Positions 40,697 through 49,861 of a stretch of DNA of 64,000 nt are shown here, one piece after another. A program made the position numbers and the translations under genes. The stretch lies in the NCBI GenBank assembly GCA_902780495.1, contig CACZFM010000013.1, positions 32,852-96,851 on the forward strand, given 5' to 3'. Numbering within the stretch: position 1 is the stretch's first letter; each line of letters begins with the position of its first letter. The notes below the pieces were generated by a model. It was not told the origin of the DNA, ran no database searches, and saw only the letters and a list, made by a program, of their open reading frames with translations. Source of the DNA: an uncultured Bacteroidales bacterium (GTDB lineage Bacteria > Bacteroidota > Bacteroidia > Bacteroidales > Paludibacteraceae).

Positions 40697-41566
40697 TTAT
40701 TTCTTTGTTTGTTTTCTGCTGCGTATGTTCATAATGACGAGTAGCACAAGGATGGTAAGGAATATCAGCGAGAACAGCGGCCGTAATTCCGGTGTCAGTC
40801 CGCCTTTGCGTGCATCGGCATAGATGAATGTACTTAATGTTTCCAATCCGTTACTTCCTTTGGTGAAGAAAGTCACGCCGAAATCGTCAATACTCAGTGT
40901 TAGCGAAAGAATGAAGCCGCTTATCATCCCTGGCCACAATTCCGGCACCAGCACTTTGCGCAATGCCTGGCCGGGAGTGGCGCCGAGGTCAAGGGCTGCC
41001 TCATAGATATTCGGATTCATCTTGGTCAGGCGCGGCAGCACACTGAGAACGACGTATGGTGTACAGAATACAATATGCGCTATTATCACCGTCACCAAAC
41101 CTCGGCTGATACCCAGAAAAACGAACAGTAGGAAAAGCGATATACCGGTCAGAATGTCGGGGTTAATCATCGGAATGGAGTTCAGGAACTGAATGGCGTT
41201 ACGGCTTTTTTGGCGCATGTTATGGATGCCGATGGCGGCTAATGTGCCCAACAGCGTTGCGCATGTGGCGGCAATAACGGCAATCAATAGCGTGTAGAAC
41301 AGCGAATGGTAGAGATTGGGATCTACATGCACTTGTGCCACGCTGTCATAGCCGGTAAACAGGTTCTCATACAGTTGCACCGTAAAACCGGTCCAGTTGC
41401 CCAGCACTTTGCTCTTGGTGAAAGAGAAAACGATGATGAGCAGAATCGGAGCGTATAACAGAAGCAGAAGAAACCACAAATAGGTGTGGGCAGCCACTTG
41501 CCGCAGGGTGAGATCGCGTTGTCTGCGGCGTGCTTCTTGTTGAGCGTTGGTAAGTTGCTGTTTCAT
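40697..41566 (-). CDS. potC: Polyamine ABC transporter permease
   Basis: 289 residues with six hydrophobic segments and the EAA loop characteristic of ABC permeases (YEAALDLGATPGQALRKVLVPELWPGM). It follows potB with a 4-bp overlap and precedes potD, so PotC is the natural assignment. The N-terminal extension of about 25 charged residues (TNAQQEARRRQRDLTLRQ) is longer than in E. coli. Confidence 0.93.
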   Translation of the reverse strand: MKQQLTNAQQEARRRQRDLTLRQVAAHTYLWFLLLLLYAPILLIIVFSFTKSKVLGNWTGFTVQLYENLFTGYDSVAQVHVDPNLYHSLFYTLLIAVIAATCATLLGTLAAIGIHNMRQKSRNAIQFLNSIPMINPDILTGISLFLLFVFLGISRGLVTVIIAHIVFCTPYVVLSVLPRLTKMNPNIYEAALDLGATPGQALRKVLVPELWPGMISGFILSLTLSIDDFGVTFFTKGSNGLETLSTFIYADARKGGLTPELRPLFSLIFLTILVLLVIMNIRSRKQTKK

Positions 41567-42363
41567 AGGATACTTCTGTTTGATTCAGTGTCTTCGTTGT
41601 TACCGAAGAAACTGGTTAAACCGATAATCAATAGCATGATGAGCGACAGGGCTGCACCGTAGTTCCACATTTGTAATCCACCTTCGCCGAAGGCGCGTTG
41701 GATAAGCGAACCGAACAGGGTAATCTTGTTGCGGGTCAGCAGTTCGGCGATGGCAAAAGTGCTGACGGTCGGCATAAACACCATGATTATCCCGCTATAG
41801 ATACCCGGAGCAGAAAGGGGAAGAATCACTTTGGTGAACACTTCTCTGCGGTTGGCACCCAAGTCATGGGCGGCCTCAATAAGCGAACGGTCCATTTTCT
41901 GCAAAGTGTTGTAGATGGGATAAATCATGAACGGTAGAAAATCGTAACACATGCCATATATCAAGGCGCCTTCGCCCAGTGGGATGCCGAACATGTTGAA
42001 CAGTTCCACCGTAGCCAGCGTTCGCAACAGGAAGTTGATCCACATCGGCAGGATAAAGAGTATGGCCATCACAGCCGGTATCTTCAGTTCGGCGGTGGCC
42101 ATGATATACGCGGCGGGATATCCCAATAGCAGACATATAATTGTGGTAATCAGTGCGATAGCCAGCGAGTAGATGAAAGTGTTTATCGCGCCGATTGTGC
42201 TGAAGAACTGTACAAAGTTCTGCAGCGTGAAATGTCCTTGGGGATTGGTGAACGCATATATCAGAATCAAAATTAGCGGCAATACCACAAACAGCACAAG
42301 GAACAGGACATACGGCCATGCCCATGTTCGCCGACTTCCCATAAGGAGAGATGCTTTGTTCAT
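41563..42363 (-). CDS. potB: Polyamine ABC transporter permease
   Basis: 266 residues with six transmembrane segments and an EAA loop (EAAHDLGANRREVFTKVILPLSAPG). It pairs with PotC to form the membrane channel of the spermidine/putrescine importer. It lies 5 bp after potA and overlaps potC by 4 bp. Confidence 0.93.
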   Translation of the reverse strand: MNKASLLMGSRRTWAWPYVLFLVLFVVLPLILILIYAFTNPQGHFTLQNFVQFFSTIGAINTFIYSLAIALITTIICLLLGYPAAYIMATAELKIPAVMAILFILPMWINFLLRTLATVELFNMFGIPLGEGALIYGMCYDFLPFMIYPIYNTLQKMDRSLIEAAHDLGANRREVFTKVILPLSAPGIYSGIIMVFMPTVSTFAIAELLTRNKITLFGSLIQRAFGEGGLQMWNYGAALSLIMLLIIGLTSFFGNNEDTESNRSIL

Positions 42364-42368
42364 GTTTC

Positions 42369-43859
42369 TTATCCTTTCACTAATTTGATGGATTCAGGAG
42401 CAATCAGGATGCCGACACGGTCTCCGTTGTCCCATACATCGCTGGTGTTCGCAAACAGGTCATACCCTTCATCCGTACGGATGGTGAGGTGATAGTGGTT
42501 GCCTTTGTAGAGAATGAAATGCACTTCGCCTGACACAACGCCCTCATCTTCATGGTCTTGAAGGTCTATCTGGCGGAACGGAACCAGCACTTCTACATTG
42601 TCACCGGCGCTCAAGCCGGCCAACTGTTCGTCCGTAACCTCCCATTCAGCATCCAGGAAACGGACTTTGTTATTCTTGAGCACTTCGCCTTCGAAATGGT
42701 TATATATATGGTGCTCTTTGTGCATGATTTGGATGTCTTCAGGCTTGACGAGCATACCCACCTCTGCTCCGGGCAGGAATTCGTGATAGTCCTGAACCAT
42801 AAACTCATAGCCATTGTCTGTCAGCACCATCATTTCATAGTGTACGCCCTTGAAAATGCAACTCTGCACCACGCCGTACCACTTGGTGAAGTTGCCTTTG
42901 GGCACGCGGTCATCCGGGTCATAGTCCGATTGCTGCGTAGCGGCTACGGCGGCAAGGTCATCGTCCCCTTTTGCTTTCTTTGTGTTTGTGCTCGACTCCC
43001 ATATATAGATATCCTCAGGACGGATGACTACATCCACCGGCTGGTTCTCGCCGAAACCGGTATCCACGCAGTCAAACTCTTTTTCGCAGAACCGTACGCG
43101 TTTGTCGCGTATCATCGTACCGCTGAGGATGTTACTCTCTCCGATGAAATCGGCCACAAAGCAGTTCACGGGCTCGTTGTAGATGTCCATCGGGGTGCCG
43201 ATTTGCTGAATCTTGCCTTCGTTCATCACCACCACGCGGTCCGACAGTGTCAGCGCCTCTTCTTGGTCGTGTGTAACATAGATAAAGGTGATGCCTAATT
43301 TCTTGTGCATCTCTTTCAGTTCGAGTTGCATGTCTTTGCGCATCTTGAGGTCAAGCGCGGCAAGAGGCTCGTCCAGCAGCAGCACTTCCGGCTGATTGAC
43401 AATCGCACGCGCTATCGCTACACGCTGTTGCTGACCGCCGGACAGCGAATCAACATTGCGGTATTCGTAGTCCGACATTCCTACTGTCTTCAGGGCTTGT
43501 TTCACCTTCTTGATAATGGTATCTCTGTCTATCTTCTTCAGCTTGAGACCGAAAGCGACGTTCTCAAACACATTCAGATGCGGAAACAGTGCATATTTCT
43601 GGAACACTGTGTTCACCGGCCGCTTGTGCGGAGGTGTCTGCGTTACATCTTCACCATTCAAAAGAATATCCCCCGATGTTGCCACTTGAAAACCTGCGAT
43701 GCATCGTAGCAACGTAGTCTTACCGCAACCCGAAGGACCCAATATGGTTACAAACTCGCCTTTCTTTACTTGAAGGCTTACATCGTCCAAGGCAAACTTT
43801 CCATCTTCAAACTGTTTGGATACATGGTTCACCTCAATGATATACTGAGACTTTGACAT
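42369..43859 (-). CDS. potA: Polyamine ABC transporter ATPase, extended
   Basis: 496 residues, against about 370 for typical PotA. Walker A (GPSGCGKTT), signature ([14 protein letters not shown]), Walker B ([12 protein letters not shown]) and the H-loop ([10 protein letters not shown]) are intact. After the first TOBE region ([13 protein letters not shown]) there is an acidic, low-complexity linker ([20 protein letters not shown]). A second and third TOBE-like copy follow ([12 protein letters not shown], then [13 protein letters not shown]). Extra TOBE domains may sense ligand or regulate import. First gene of the 15-kb unit. Confidence 0.93.
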   Translation of the reverse strand: MSKSQYIIEVNHVSKQFEDGKFALDDVSLQVKKGEFVTILGPSGCGKTTLLRCIAGFQVATSGDILLNGEDVTQTPPHKRPVNTVFQKYALFPHLNVFENVAFGLKLKKIDRDTIIKKVKQALKTVGMSDYEYRNVDSLSGGQQQRVAIARAIVNQPEVLLLDEPLAALDLKMRKDMQLELKEMHKKLGITFIYVTHDQEEALTLSDRVVVMNEGKIQQIGTPMDIYNEPVNCFVADFIGESNILSGTMIRDKRVRFCEKEFDCVDTGFGENQPVDVVIRPEDIYIWESSTNTKKAKGDDDLAAVAATQQSDYDPDDRVPKGNFTKWYGVVQSCIFKGVHYEMMVLTDNGYEFMVQDYHEFLPGAEVGMLVKPEDIQIMHKEHHIYNHFEGEVLKNNKVRFLDAEWEVTDEQLAGLSAGDNVEVLVPFRQIDLQDHEDEGVVSGEVHFILYKGNHYHLTIRTDEGYDLFANTSDVWDNGDRVGILIAPESIKLVKG

Positions 43860-43933
43860 CCTCTTCTATCTGTTTTAATTACTATGGTACACTAAAACTA
43901 AAATACATAAATTCACTTTTCAGAATTTCGCGG

Positions 43934-43964
43934 CAAAGGTAATACTTTTTTTTCGAATATGCAA
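43934..43964 (-). promoter_or_regulatory. Promoter of the potABCD-to-MBL unit
   Basis: TACCTTTG (43934-43941), 20-bp spacer, TTG (43962-43964), minus strand. It is the only good promoter I find for the ten tightly spaced genes down to 28482. The leader is about 70 nt. Confidence 0.75.
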
Positions 43965-44006
43965 ATTTTTCTGCATTTTTATGGTATTGTCTCCCAAAAC
44001 ACCCCC

Positions 44007-44182
44007 AACTCCTTCATTCTTTAACTCTTTCATTCCTTCATTCTTTCATTCTTTAACTCTTTCATTCCTTCATTCTTTAACTCTTTCATTCCTTCATTCT
44101 TTCATTCTTTAACTCTTTCATTCCTTCATTCCTTAACTCTTTCATTCCTTCATTCTTTAACTCCTTCATTCCTTCATTCCTT
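44007..44182. repeat. 22-copy 8-bp tandem array (CATTCYTT / AACTCYTT)
   Basis: Twenty-two perfect octamer slots with two unit types: AACTCYTT is followed by one to three CATTCYTT units. Y varies between T and C. The strand is strongly polarised (pyrimidine-rich top strand), between the divergent potA and MFS genes. Confidence 0.9.
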
Positions 44183-44202
44183 AACAACTACTCCCGTGTT
44201 AA

Positions 44203-44312
44203 ACACGATAGATATACGATAGATATACGTTAGATACACGATAGATATACGATAGATACACGATAGATATACGTTAGATATACGATAGATATACGTTAGA
44301 TATACGATAGAT
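44203..44312. repeat. Ten-copy 11-bp tandem array (ATACGATAGAT)
   Basis: Ten 11-mers without spacer, varying only at two positions (ATACG/ACACG and GATAGAT/GTTAGAT). It lies 20 bp after the octamer array and about 40 bp before the extended promoter of the MFS gene. Confidence 0.9.
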
Positions 44313-44353
44313 AATAGGGTCATCATCGGTCTTTCAGCCTTAAACGCTCATCG

Positions 44354-44409
44354 TTCAACCAAAAATCTTTGATTTTTCTTGCGTATGTCAAAAAAAAGCA
44401 CTACCTTTG
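44354..44409 (+). promoter_or_regulatory. Extended promoter of the MFS-pssA unit
   Basis: TTCAACCAAAAATCT then GATTTTTC (44354-44378), TTG (44379-44381), a 20-bp spacer, TACCTTTG (44402-44409). Same upstream element as proS and the AbiEii operon. Confidence 0.8.
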
Positions 44410-44448
44410 CACCCGCTTTCGATAAGCCCGAACAGCCACAGCGAACCT

Positions 44449-45807
44449 ATGAACGCGCTTCAGAATAAATCAGTATCCCCTTGGTGGTGGATTCCTACGC
44501 TCTATTTCGCGGAAGGAGTACCCTATTTTTTGGTGAATAACATATCTGTCTTGCTCTTTGCCAAGATGGGAGTGCCCAACGACCAACTGGCATTCTTCAC
44601 CACACTGCTTTATTTCCCTTGGTTCCTGAAAGGGATTTGGAGTCCTTTGGTCGATGTGGTCAAAACCAAGCGTTGGTGGATTGTTGCCATGCAGGTGCTG
44701 ATGACCGCTCTTTGTGTCCTCTTGGCGCTCACTTTGCCTTATCCCGATGCGGCCGCGATGGCGGAGAAGAGTACGCCTGTCGGTGTGTTCTGGTTGACTT
44801 TGGTGCTCTTCATCATCACCGCTTTCGCATCTGCCACGCACGATATCGCTGCGGATGGGTATTATATGTTGGCGCATGATTCAGGCAGTCAGGCGCGTTT
44901 TGTCGGCATACGCTCCACGTTTTATCGCATAGCAATGGTGTTCGGTCAGGGTGTGCTGGTGTTCATCGCCGGACGCATCGAACGGGCCACAGGCAATATC
45001 CCGCAGTCTTGGCAGATTACCCTTGGTGTCACGGCGGTTGTGCTTTTTGCGGTCACGCTCTATCATATCTTTGCCCTTCCTCGTGTGGAAAAGGCAGAGG
45101 ATACAGAGGCGCGGCAACACCAACTGAGCATGGGCGATGCCTTCCGTACGTTCTTCACCAAACCCGGCGTGGGCTTGGCAGTGCTTTTCATGCTCTTGTA
45201 CCGATTGCCGGAAGGTCTGTTGGTCAAACTCAGCCTGCCTTTCTTGATTGACAGCCGCGAAACGGTTCTTCGCGATGGACAAATCATCGGCGGAGGTTTG
45301 GCATTGGATACCGATATGGTGGGCGTGCTCTATGGAACGGTAGGGGTCATCTTCCTCTTGTTAGGGGGTATCGTTGGCGGTATCTATATTTCCCGTCGCG
45401 GTCTCAAGCGTTCACTTTGGCCGATGGCAGCCCTTCTCACCATCCCGAATTTGGTATATGTATATATGAGTGCTGCCCAGCCGTCCAACCTGCTGCTCAT
45501 CGGCAGTGCCATATCCTTGGAGCAGTTTGGCTATGGCTTTGGCTTCACGGCGTATATGCTGTATATGATGTATATCTCGCAAGGCGAATACAAAACCTCT
45601 CATTATGCGATATGTACGGCATTCATGGCCTTGAGTATGATGATTCCCGGCTTTGTGGCGGGTAAAATAGAAATGGCGGTTGGCTATCAGGCGTTCTTCT
45701 GGATTGCCATAGCCTGCTCCGTAACAACGGTATTGGTCACCCATCTGGTGCATAGGTCGGTGGATGCCTCTTATGGCATCAAGGCACCGGAAAAGGAAAC
45801 GGTATAA
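44449..45807 (+). CDS. MFS permease, AmpG-like
   Basis: 452 residues with about 12 transmembrane segments. The start (PWWWIPTLYFAEGVPYFLVN) and SATHDIAADGYYMLAH match the AmpG-type branch of the MFS, whose characterised member imports muropeptides. Bacteroidales carry many of these with unknown substrates. ATG 44449 is chosen because an earlier TTG at 44407 is part of the -7 box. It is followed 19 bp later by the pssA fusion gene. Confidence 0.82.
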   Translation: MNALQNKSVSPWWWIPTLYFAEGVPYFLVNNISVLLFAKMGVPNDQLAFFTTLLYFPWFLKGIWSPLVDVVKTKRWWIVAMQVLMTALCVLLALTLPYPDAAAMAEKSTPVGVFWLTLVLFIITAFASATHDIAADGYYMLAHDSGSQARFVGIRSTFYRIAMVFGQGVLVFIAGRIERATGNIPQSWQITLGVTAVVLFAVTLYHIFALPRVEKAEDTEARQHQLSMGDAFRTFFTKPGVGLAVLFMLLYRLPEGLLVKLSLPFLIDSRETVLRDGQIIGGGLALDTDMVGVLYGTVGVIFLLLGGIVGGIYISRRGLKRSLWPMAALLTIPNLVYVYMSAAQPSNLLLIGSAISLEQFGYGFGFTAYMLYMMYISQGEYKTSHYAICTAFMALSMMIPGFVAGKIEMAVGYQAFFWIAIACSVTTVLVTHLVHRSVDASYGIKAPEKETV

Positions 45808-45826
45808 CAGGACAGATATTGATAAA

Positions 45827-48800
45827 ATGAAACGTATTATTCCGAACATCGTTACAGCCTGCAACCTCCTCTGTGGAGCTTTGGCAGTGTTTATGGCAAC
45901 GCAAGGTGCTTTCATGTATGCCTTTCTGCTTATTTTGGCGGGGGCTGTCTTTGACTTCTTCGACGGACTCACGGCACGCGCCTTGGGCGTCAGTGGAAAA
46001 ATGGGCATTGAGATGGATTCTCTGGCCGATGACATCACTTTCGGACTGGCTCCGGCAATGATTCTCTGCTGTTACCTGCGCCCGCTCATAGGTTGGTGGT
46101 GCCTCTTGGCACTGCTGATGGCGGCGTTCTCTGCCGTACGCTTGGCGAAATTCAATATCGACGAGCGCCAAACCTCATCCTTCATCGGACTGGCCACTCC
46201 GGCAAACGCTATCTTCTGGGGTTCCCTCTGCTCCATGCCTTATGCCTTTATGGCATGGGACGGAATGCCTTGGCTGCTCTTGGCGTTGAGTTTCCTGAGT
46301 TGTTATCTCATGGTATCGGAAATACCCTTCTTCTCTTTCAAACTCAAGAACTTCTCGTGGCGGGATAATGCCGAAAAGTATCTGTTCCTGCTGGGTTGCC
46401 TTTTCATTATCGCTTTCTGCGTGGCGGAAGGCGTACGTTATGGGCATCCGGAGTTTGTCCTTTTCGCCGGCACGGGCTGTGTGTTATGGTATGTAACGCT
46501 CAACCTCTTGCTTTCCGTTCGTCTGTTGGCTGTCTCTGTTTTGCTTCTGCCGCTTTCGCTTTTGCAGGCGGAGCCTATCCCCGCAGGGTATTACAACGAC
46601 TGTCAGGGCAAAAAGGATTCCTTCCTTATGGCTGCTTTGCACGACACCATCCGTGGCGGTGTCCGTTACAACTATGGCACAACCACCTATCATACTTCCA
46701 ACAATCCGCCCGAATGGGTGAAAGGAGACCTCAAAGCCTATGGCACATGGCAGGCGTTTCCCCTTACCGATAGGCGGGAAGATGGTTCCGTTTGGGATAT
46801 GTATTCCAACACACGCCGTCTCTTCCCTGCCAGACAGGGCGAATCGGCTTGTAATCTGGAGATTGAGCACTGCTTCCCCAAATCCTGGTGGGGAGGTGTG
46901 CAGAACGCAGCGTGGAATGACCTCTATCATCTCAATCCCTCGGACAAGCACGCCAATGGCAATAAAAGCAACTTCCCTCCCGGAAAAGTGCAGAAAGCCG
47001 ATAAGTTCAATAATGGATCGTTCCGCATGGACTCGCCGCAAGCCTCGCTCTATGGATGGGCATGTTTTGAGCCTGCCGATTGCTACAAAGGCGATTTCGC
47101 GCGCGCGTACTTTTATATTGCTACTGCTTACAGCGATTTGACCTGGGCAGATATCACTGCCAACTATATGGACAATGACTCCTACTTGGAGTTTAAACCC
47201 TGGTTGGCGGAAGTCCTCTTGGAGTGGCACAGGCAGGACCCTGTCAGCGAGAAAGAAATCCGCCGGGCGGATGTCATCAGCTCTATTCAGCACAACCGCA
47301 ACCCCTATATCGATTACCCCGAACTGGTGGAATATATCTGGGGAGACAAGAAAGGGCAGGAAGTGGATTTCACAACGCTTGTCTGCACCGCATCCCCTTC
47401 CTATCAGCCCGCACCGGAACGGAACGCTTTCCGTGCCTACGAGGCAACCGATGTCTTCAGTAACTATTTCCTTGCTTCATGGAACAACTTTGTGCCGGGA
47501 CCCTATACCTTGGAAGTATACACCGCCCGTGAAACGAAAGGCCATAACGACACCATCCTTTCCTTCCCCGGACTGACGAGGAACATTGTCAATGCCGAAC
47601 CCAATTGCTTTGCCAGTGAAAGTGTTAAGTCGCAGGGGTCGCAGTCTGTCCTGATGGGAACGAGTAACACGGATGGCTATTTGGAATTCTCTGCGCTTAA
47701 TCTCACGGAGCCTGCGTGGCTCTCGTTCCGTGCCAGCCAGTACGCTACGGCCACATCGGCGCAACTCTGTATCTATCTGGACGACCATACCACGGCTGAC
47801 ACCACTATCTTTGACCTGCGCCGGGACGAACAGACCTATACCTATCGCCTGCCCGCAGGAACGGATAAGGTGAAGATTCTCTCTGTCGGAGGCAGTACCT
47901 CCAAACGCGCTTGTATGCAGGAACTGTATATCTTCCGTGGCGATTTGCGGGAAGAAGTGGAATATCTGGATGGTTTCCCAAAACAGGTGAGCGACACGGC
48001 TTTTGCCGTTCGCTTTGCGCAACCCCAACCGGGCAAACAACTGTTCTACCGCGTGCGTTCTGCAGGGGGATGGCAGTCGCAGGAAATAGCTCTCACGCTC
48101 GGACAGGAAACGATAAAAGAGTATGAAGTCACCGCTGAAATGGAACATGGCACCGTTCTGGGAACGGGCACCTATCGCGAAGGAGCAACGGTCTCGCTCA
48201 CAGCCGTTCCCGATGAGGGGTATCTCTTTCTTGCTTGGGAGGATGAGGTGAAGGATAATCCCCGTCAAATCACGGTGAATGGCAATATGCACTTGGTGGC
48301 ATTGGCGCAGGAAGATACCACGGGTTACACCCTTACCGTGCAGTTCACGCAAGGAACCGTGAAAGCAAACAATGTCACACTGGTGTCTGACTCGGCATAC
48401 CGCTATCCGCATAACACGCAGATTAACCTCACTGCCGGTTCCGTACCAGGTTGGCAGTTCAAGGGGTGGAAAAGCGGCAATGTCACATTGGGTTCTGTCA
48501 TGAATCTGTCTTTCGTCCTTTCGCAGGATACTGTCATCTCCACATCTTACAGCGTCAAATCCTATGATGTAAAGGGCCTTGTCAAAGATGGTGGCGGCAC
48601 GGTCACAGGTGCTGGCAAATACCCCTATGGTTCGGAAGTGGAACTAACCGCGGTGCCGGATGATAACTATCATTTTGTTTCTTGGACCGACAATAATACC
48701 GACAACCCGCGTACCGTAGTTGTTACCAACTATACGGCGCAAAACACCTATACGGCCGTCTTTGAGCCGGATGAGACTGCGCTTACGGACATCCCTTCCG

Positions 48801-48895
48801 ATGTGGCGGAAGGGGCAAAGAAAGTCGTTTCGGATGGACAGTTGTATATCTACCATCGCGGTCGTTGGTACAATGCCTTGGGTCTGCCGCTCTAA
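45827..48895 (+). CDS. Phosphatidylserine synthase fused to secreted endonuclease I
   Basis: 1022 residues in one uninterrupted frame. Residues 1-230 are a CDP-diacylglycerol-serine O-phosphatidyltransferase with the complete motif (DFFDGLTAR, then G, then DSLAD) and several membrane helices. Residues 231-248 (VRLLAVSVLLLPLSLLQA) look like a signal peptide. Then comes an endonuclease I domain with the His-Me core (EIEHCFPKSWWGG, then NLNPSDKHANGNKSNFP). Two InlB-type repeats and the common C-terminal tail (DGQLYIYHRGRWYNALG) finish it. A TTG inside the junction could start the nuclease alone; otherwise two genes have fused by loss of the intervening stop. Confidence 0.85.
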   Translation: MKRIIPNIVTACNLLCGALAVFMATQGAFMYAFLLILAGAVFDFFDGLTARALGVSGKMGIEMDSLADDITFGLAPAMILCCYLRPLIGWWCLLALLMAAFSAVRLAKFNIDERQTSSFIGLATPANAIFWGSLCSMPYAFMAWDGMPWLLLALSFLSCYLMVSEIPFFSFKLKNFSWRDNAEKYLFLLGCLFIIAFCVAEGVRYGHPEFVLFAGTGCVLWYVTLNLLLSVRLLAVSVLLLPLSLLQAEPIPAGYYNDCQGKKDSFLMAALHDTIRGGVRYNYGTTTYHTSNNPPEWVKGDLKAYGTWQAFPLTDRREDGSVWDMYSNTRRLFPARQGESACNLEIEHCFPKSWWGGVQNAAWNDLYHLNPSDKHANGNKSNFPPGKVQKADKFNNGSFRMDSPQASLYGWACFEPADCYKGDFARAYFYIATAYSDLTWADITANYMDNDSYLEFKPWLAEVLLEWHRQDPVSEKEIRRADVISSIQHNRNPYIDYPELVEYIWGDKKGQEVDFTTLVCTASPSYQPAPERNAFRAYEATDVFSNYFLASWNNFVPGPYTLEVYTARETKGHNDTILSFPGLTRNIVNAEPNCFASESVKSQGSQSVLMGTSNTDGYLEFSALNLTEPAWLSFRASQYATATSAQLCIYLDDHTTADTTIFDLRRDEQTYTYRLPAGTDKVKILSVGGSTSKRACMQELYIFRGDLREEVEYLDGFPKQVSDTAFAVRFAQPQPGKQLFYRVRSAGGWQSQEIALTLGQETIKEYEVTAEMEHGTVLGTGTYREGATVSLTAVPDEGYLFLAWEDEVKDNPRQITVNGNMHLVALAQEDTTGYTLTVQFTQGTVKANNVTLVSDSAYRYPHNTQINLTAGSVPGWQFKGWKSGNVTLGSVMNLSFVLSQDTVISTSYSVKSYDVKGLVKDGGGTVTGAGKYPYGSEVELTAVPDDNYHFVSWTDNNTDNPRTVVVTNYTAQNTYTAVFEPDETALTDIPSDVAEGAKKVVSDGQLYIYHRGRWYNALGLPL

Positions 48896-48922
48896 TCCGT
48901 TCTGTGTAATACCTCTGTCCTT

Positions 48923-49660
48923 ATGAAGATTTACCTGCGTAATATCCCGTTCCTGTCGCTTTGCCTTGTGGCATTGTTGGTTATCGGTGCGGTTCTTTTG
49001 CAGTATCCCAAAGCGGATATCCACCTCTGGATGAATGCCAATCATAATACGGCTTGGGATTTCTTGTTCCGTTATTATACGGTGGTTGGCGAATGGGTGC
49101 CGTATGTCATCGTGGCGGCCTTGCTGTTCTACAAAGCAGGTTGGGCGGTCTTTATGCTGGGTGACCTCTTGTTGAGCGGTTTGTTGGCGCAACGCTTGAA
49201 GTATGTGTTTGACACCGATCGCCCTTATTTGTTCTTTCAGAATAATTATCCCGACATTCAGTTGCCTTTTGTCGAGGGAGTGCGGCTCAGTAAGTTCTAT
49301 TCGTTTCCATCGGGACATACCACTACCTTCTTTGTCTTTTTCTTTGTCCTTTGCTTGATTGCCACCGACCGTCTCGCATCTCAGCGGCAGCTGGTTTCGA
49401 CACCTTCAGCTAAATCCGGCTATGCGTGGCTGATGTATATCCTTGTGCCTTCCGTTTGCTTCATTTTTGCACTCCTTGGGGCATATTCACGCATCTACCT
49501 CAGTCAGCATTTCTTGGAGGATATCTTCGGAGGAATGATTCTTGGGGTAGGCACAACTTTGTTGCTCATGTGGATAATCGAAAAGTGGGGGGAAACACGC
49601 TTTTGGAATTGGAATTTGCTCGATTTAAGACACAAAAACGGGCAAAAAACAAAAAAATGA
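48923..49660 (+). CDS. PAP2-family membrane phosphatase
   Basis: 245 residues with about six transmembrane segments. The three acid-phosphatase motifs are present: KYVFDTDRP, FPSGHTT and SRIYLSQHFLED. Family members dephosphorylate lipid phosphates or undecaprenyl pyrophosphate. The neighbouring pssA domain hints at phospholipid metabolism (for example phosphatidylglycerophosphate), but this is inference. 27 bp after the fusion gene. Confidence 0.88.
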   Translation: MKIYLRNIPFLSLCLVALLVIGAVLLQYPKADIHLWMNANHNTAWDFLFRYYTVVGEWVPYVIVAALLFYKAGWAVFMLGDLLLSGLLAQRLKYVFDTDRPYLFFQNNYPDIQLPFVEGVRLSKFYSFPSGHTTTFFVFFFVLCLIATDRLASQRQLVSTPSAKSGYAWLMYILVPSVCFIFALLGAYSRIYLSQHFLEDIFGGMILGVGTTLLLMWIIEKWGETRFWNWNLLDLRHKNGQKTKK

Positions 49661-49689
49661 GGGTAAAAATGCATTTTTTTTCAAAAATA

Positions 49690-49721
49690 TTTGGTCAGGT
49701 CAAAAAAAAGCAGTACTTTTG
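49690..49721 (+). promoter_or_regulatory. Promoter of tRNA-Val
   Basis: TTTG (49690-49693), 20-bp spacer, TACTTTTG (49714-49721), 20 bp before the tRNA. Upstream AAATATTTGGTCA is nearly the same as at tRNA-Met. Confidence 0.8.
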
Positions 49722-49741
49722 CACCCGCTTTCGATAAGAAA

Positions 49742-49816
49742 GGGCGTTTAGCTCAGCTGGTTTAGAGCATCTGCCCTACAAGCAGAGGGTCTGCGGTTCG
49801 AATCCGTAAACGCCCA
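49742..49816 (+). tRNA. tRNA-Val (anticodon TAC), with C33
   Basis: A 75-nt cloverleaf: acceptor GGGCGTT/AACGCCC, D arm GCTC/GAGC, anticodon stem TCTGC/GCAGA, T arm TGCGG/CCGTA. The anticodon loop is CCTACAA: position 33, nearly always U, is C. All stems pair, so the gene otherwise looks functional. Confidence 0.88.
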
Positions 49817-49817
49817 C

Positions 49818-49852
49818 AAAAGAAGACAGAACCCCTGCCTTCTTTTCTTTTT
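49818..49852 (+). terminator. Terminator of tRNA-Val
   Basis: AAAAGAAG/CTTCTTTT plus CAG/CTG with one mismatch, loop AACCC, followed by CTTTTTC. It begins 2 bp after the tRNA. Confidence 0.75.
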
Positions 49853-49861
49853 CTTTCCACT

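Noticed and set aside
44007..44312. Possible CRISPR array
   Set aside because: Units of 8 and 11 bp run head to tail without spacers, and no cas genes are present.
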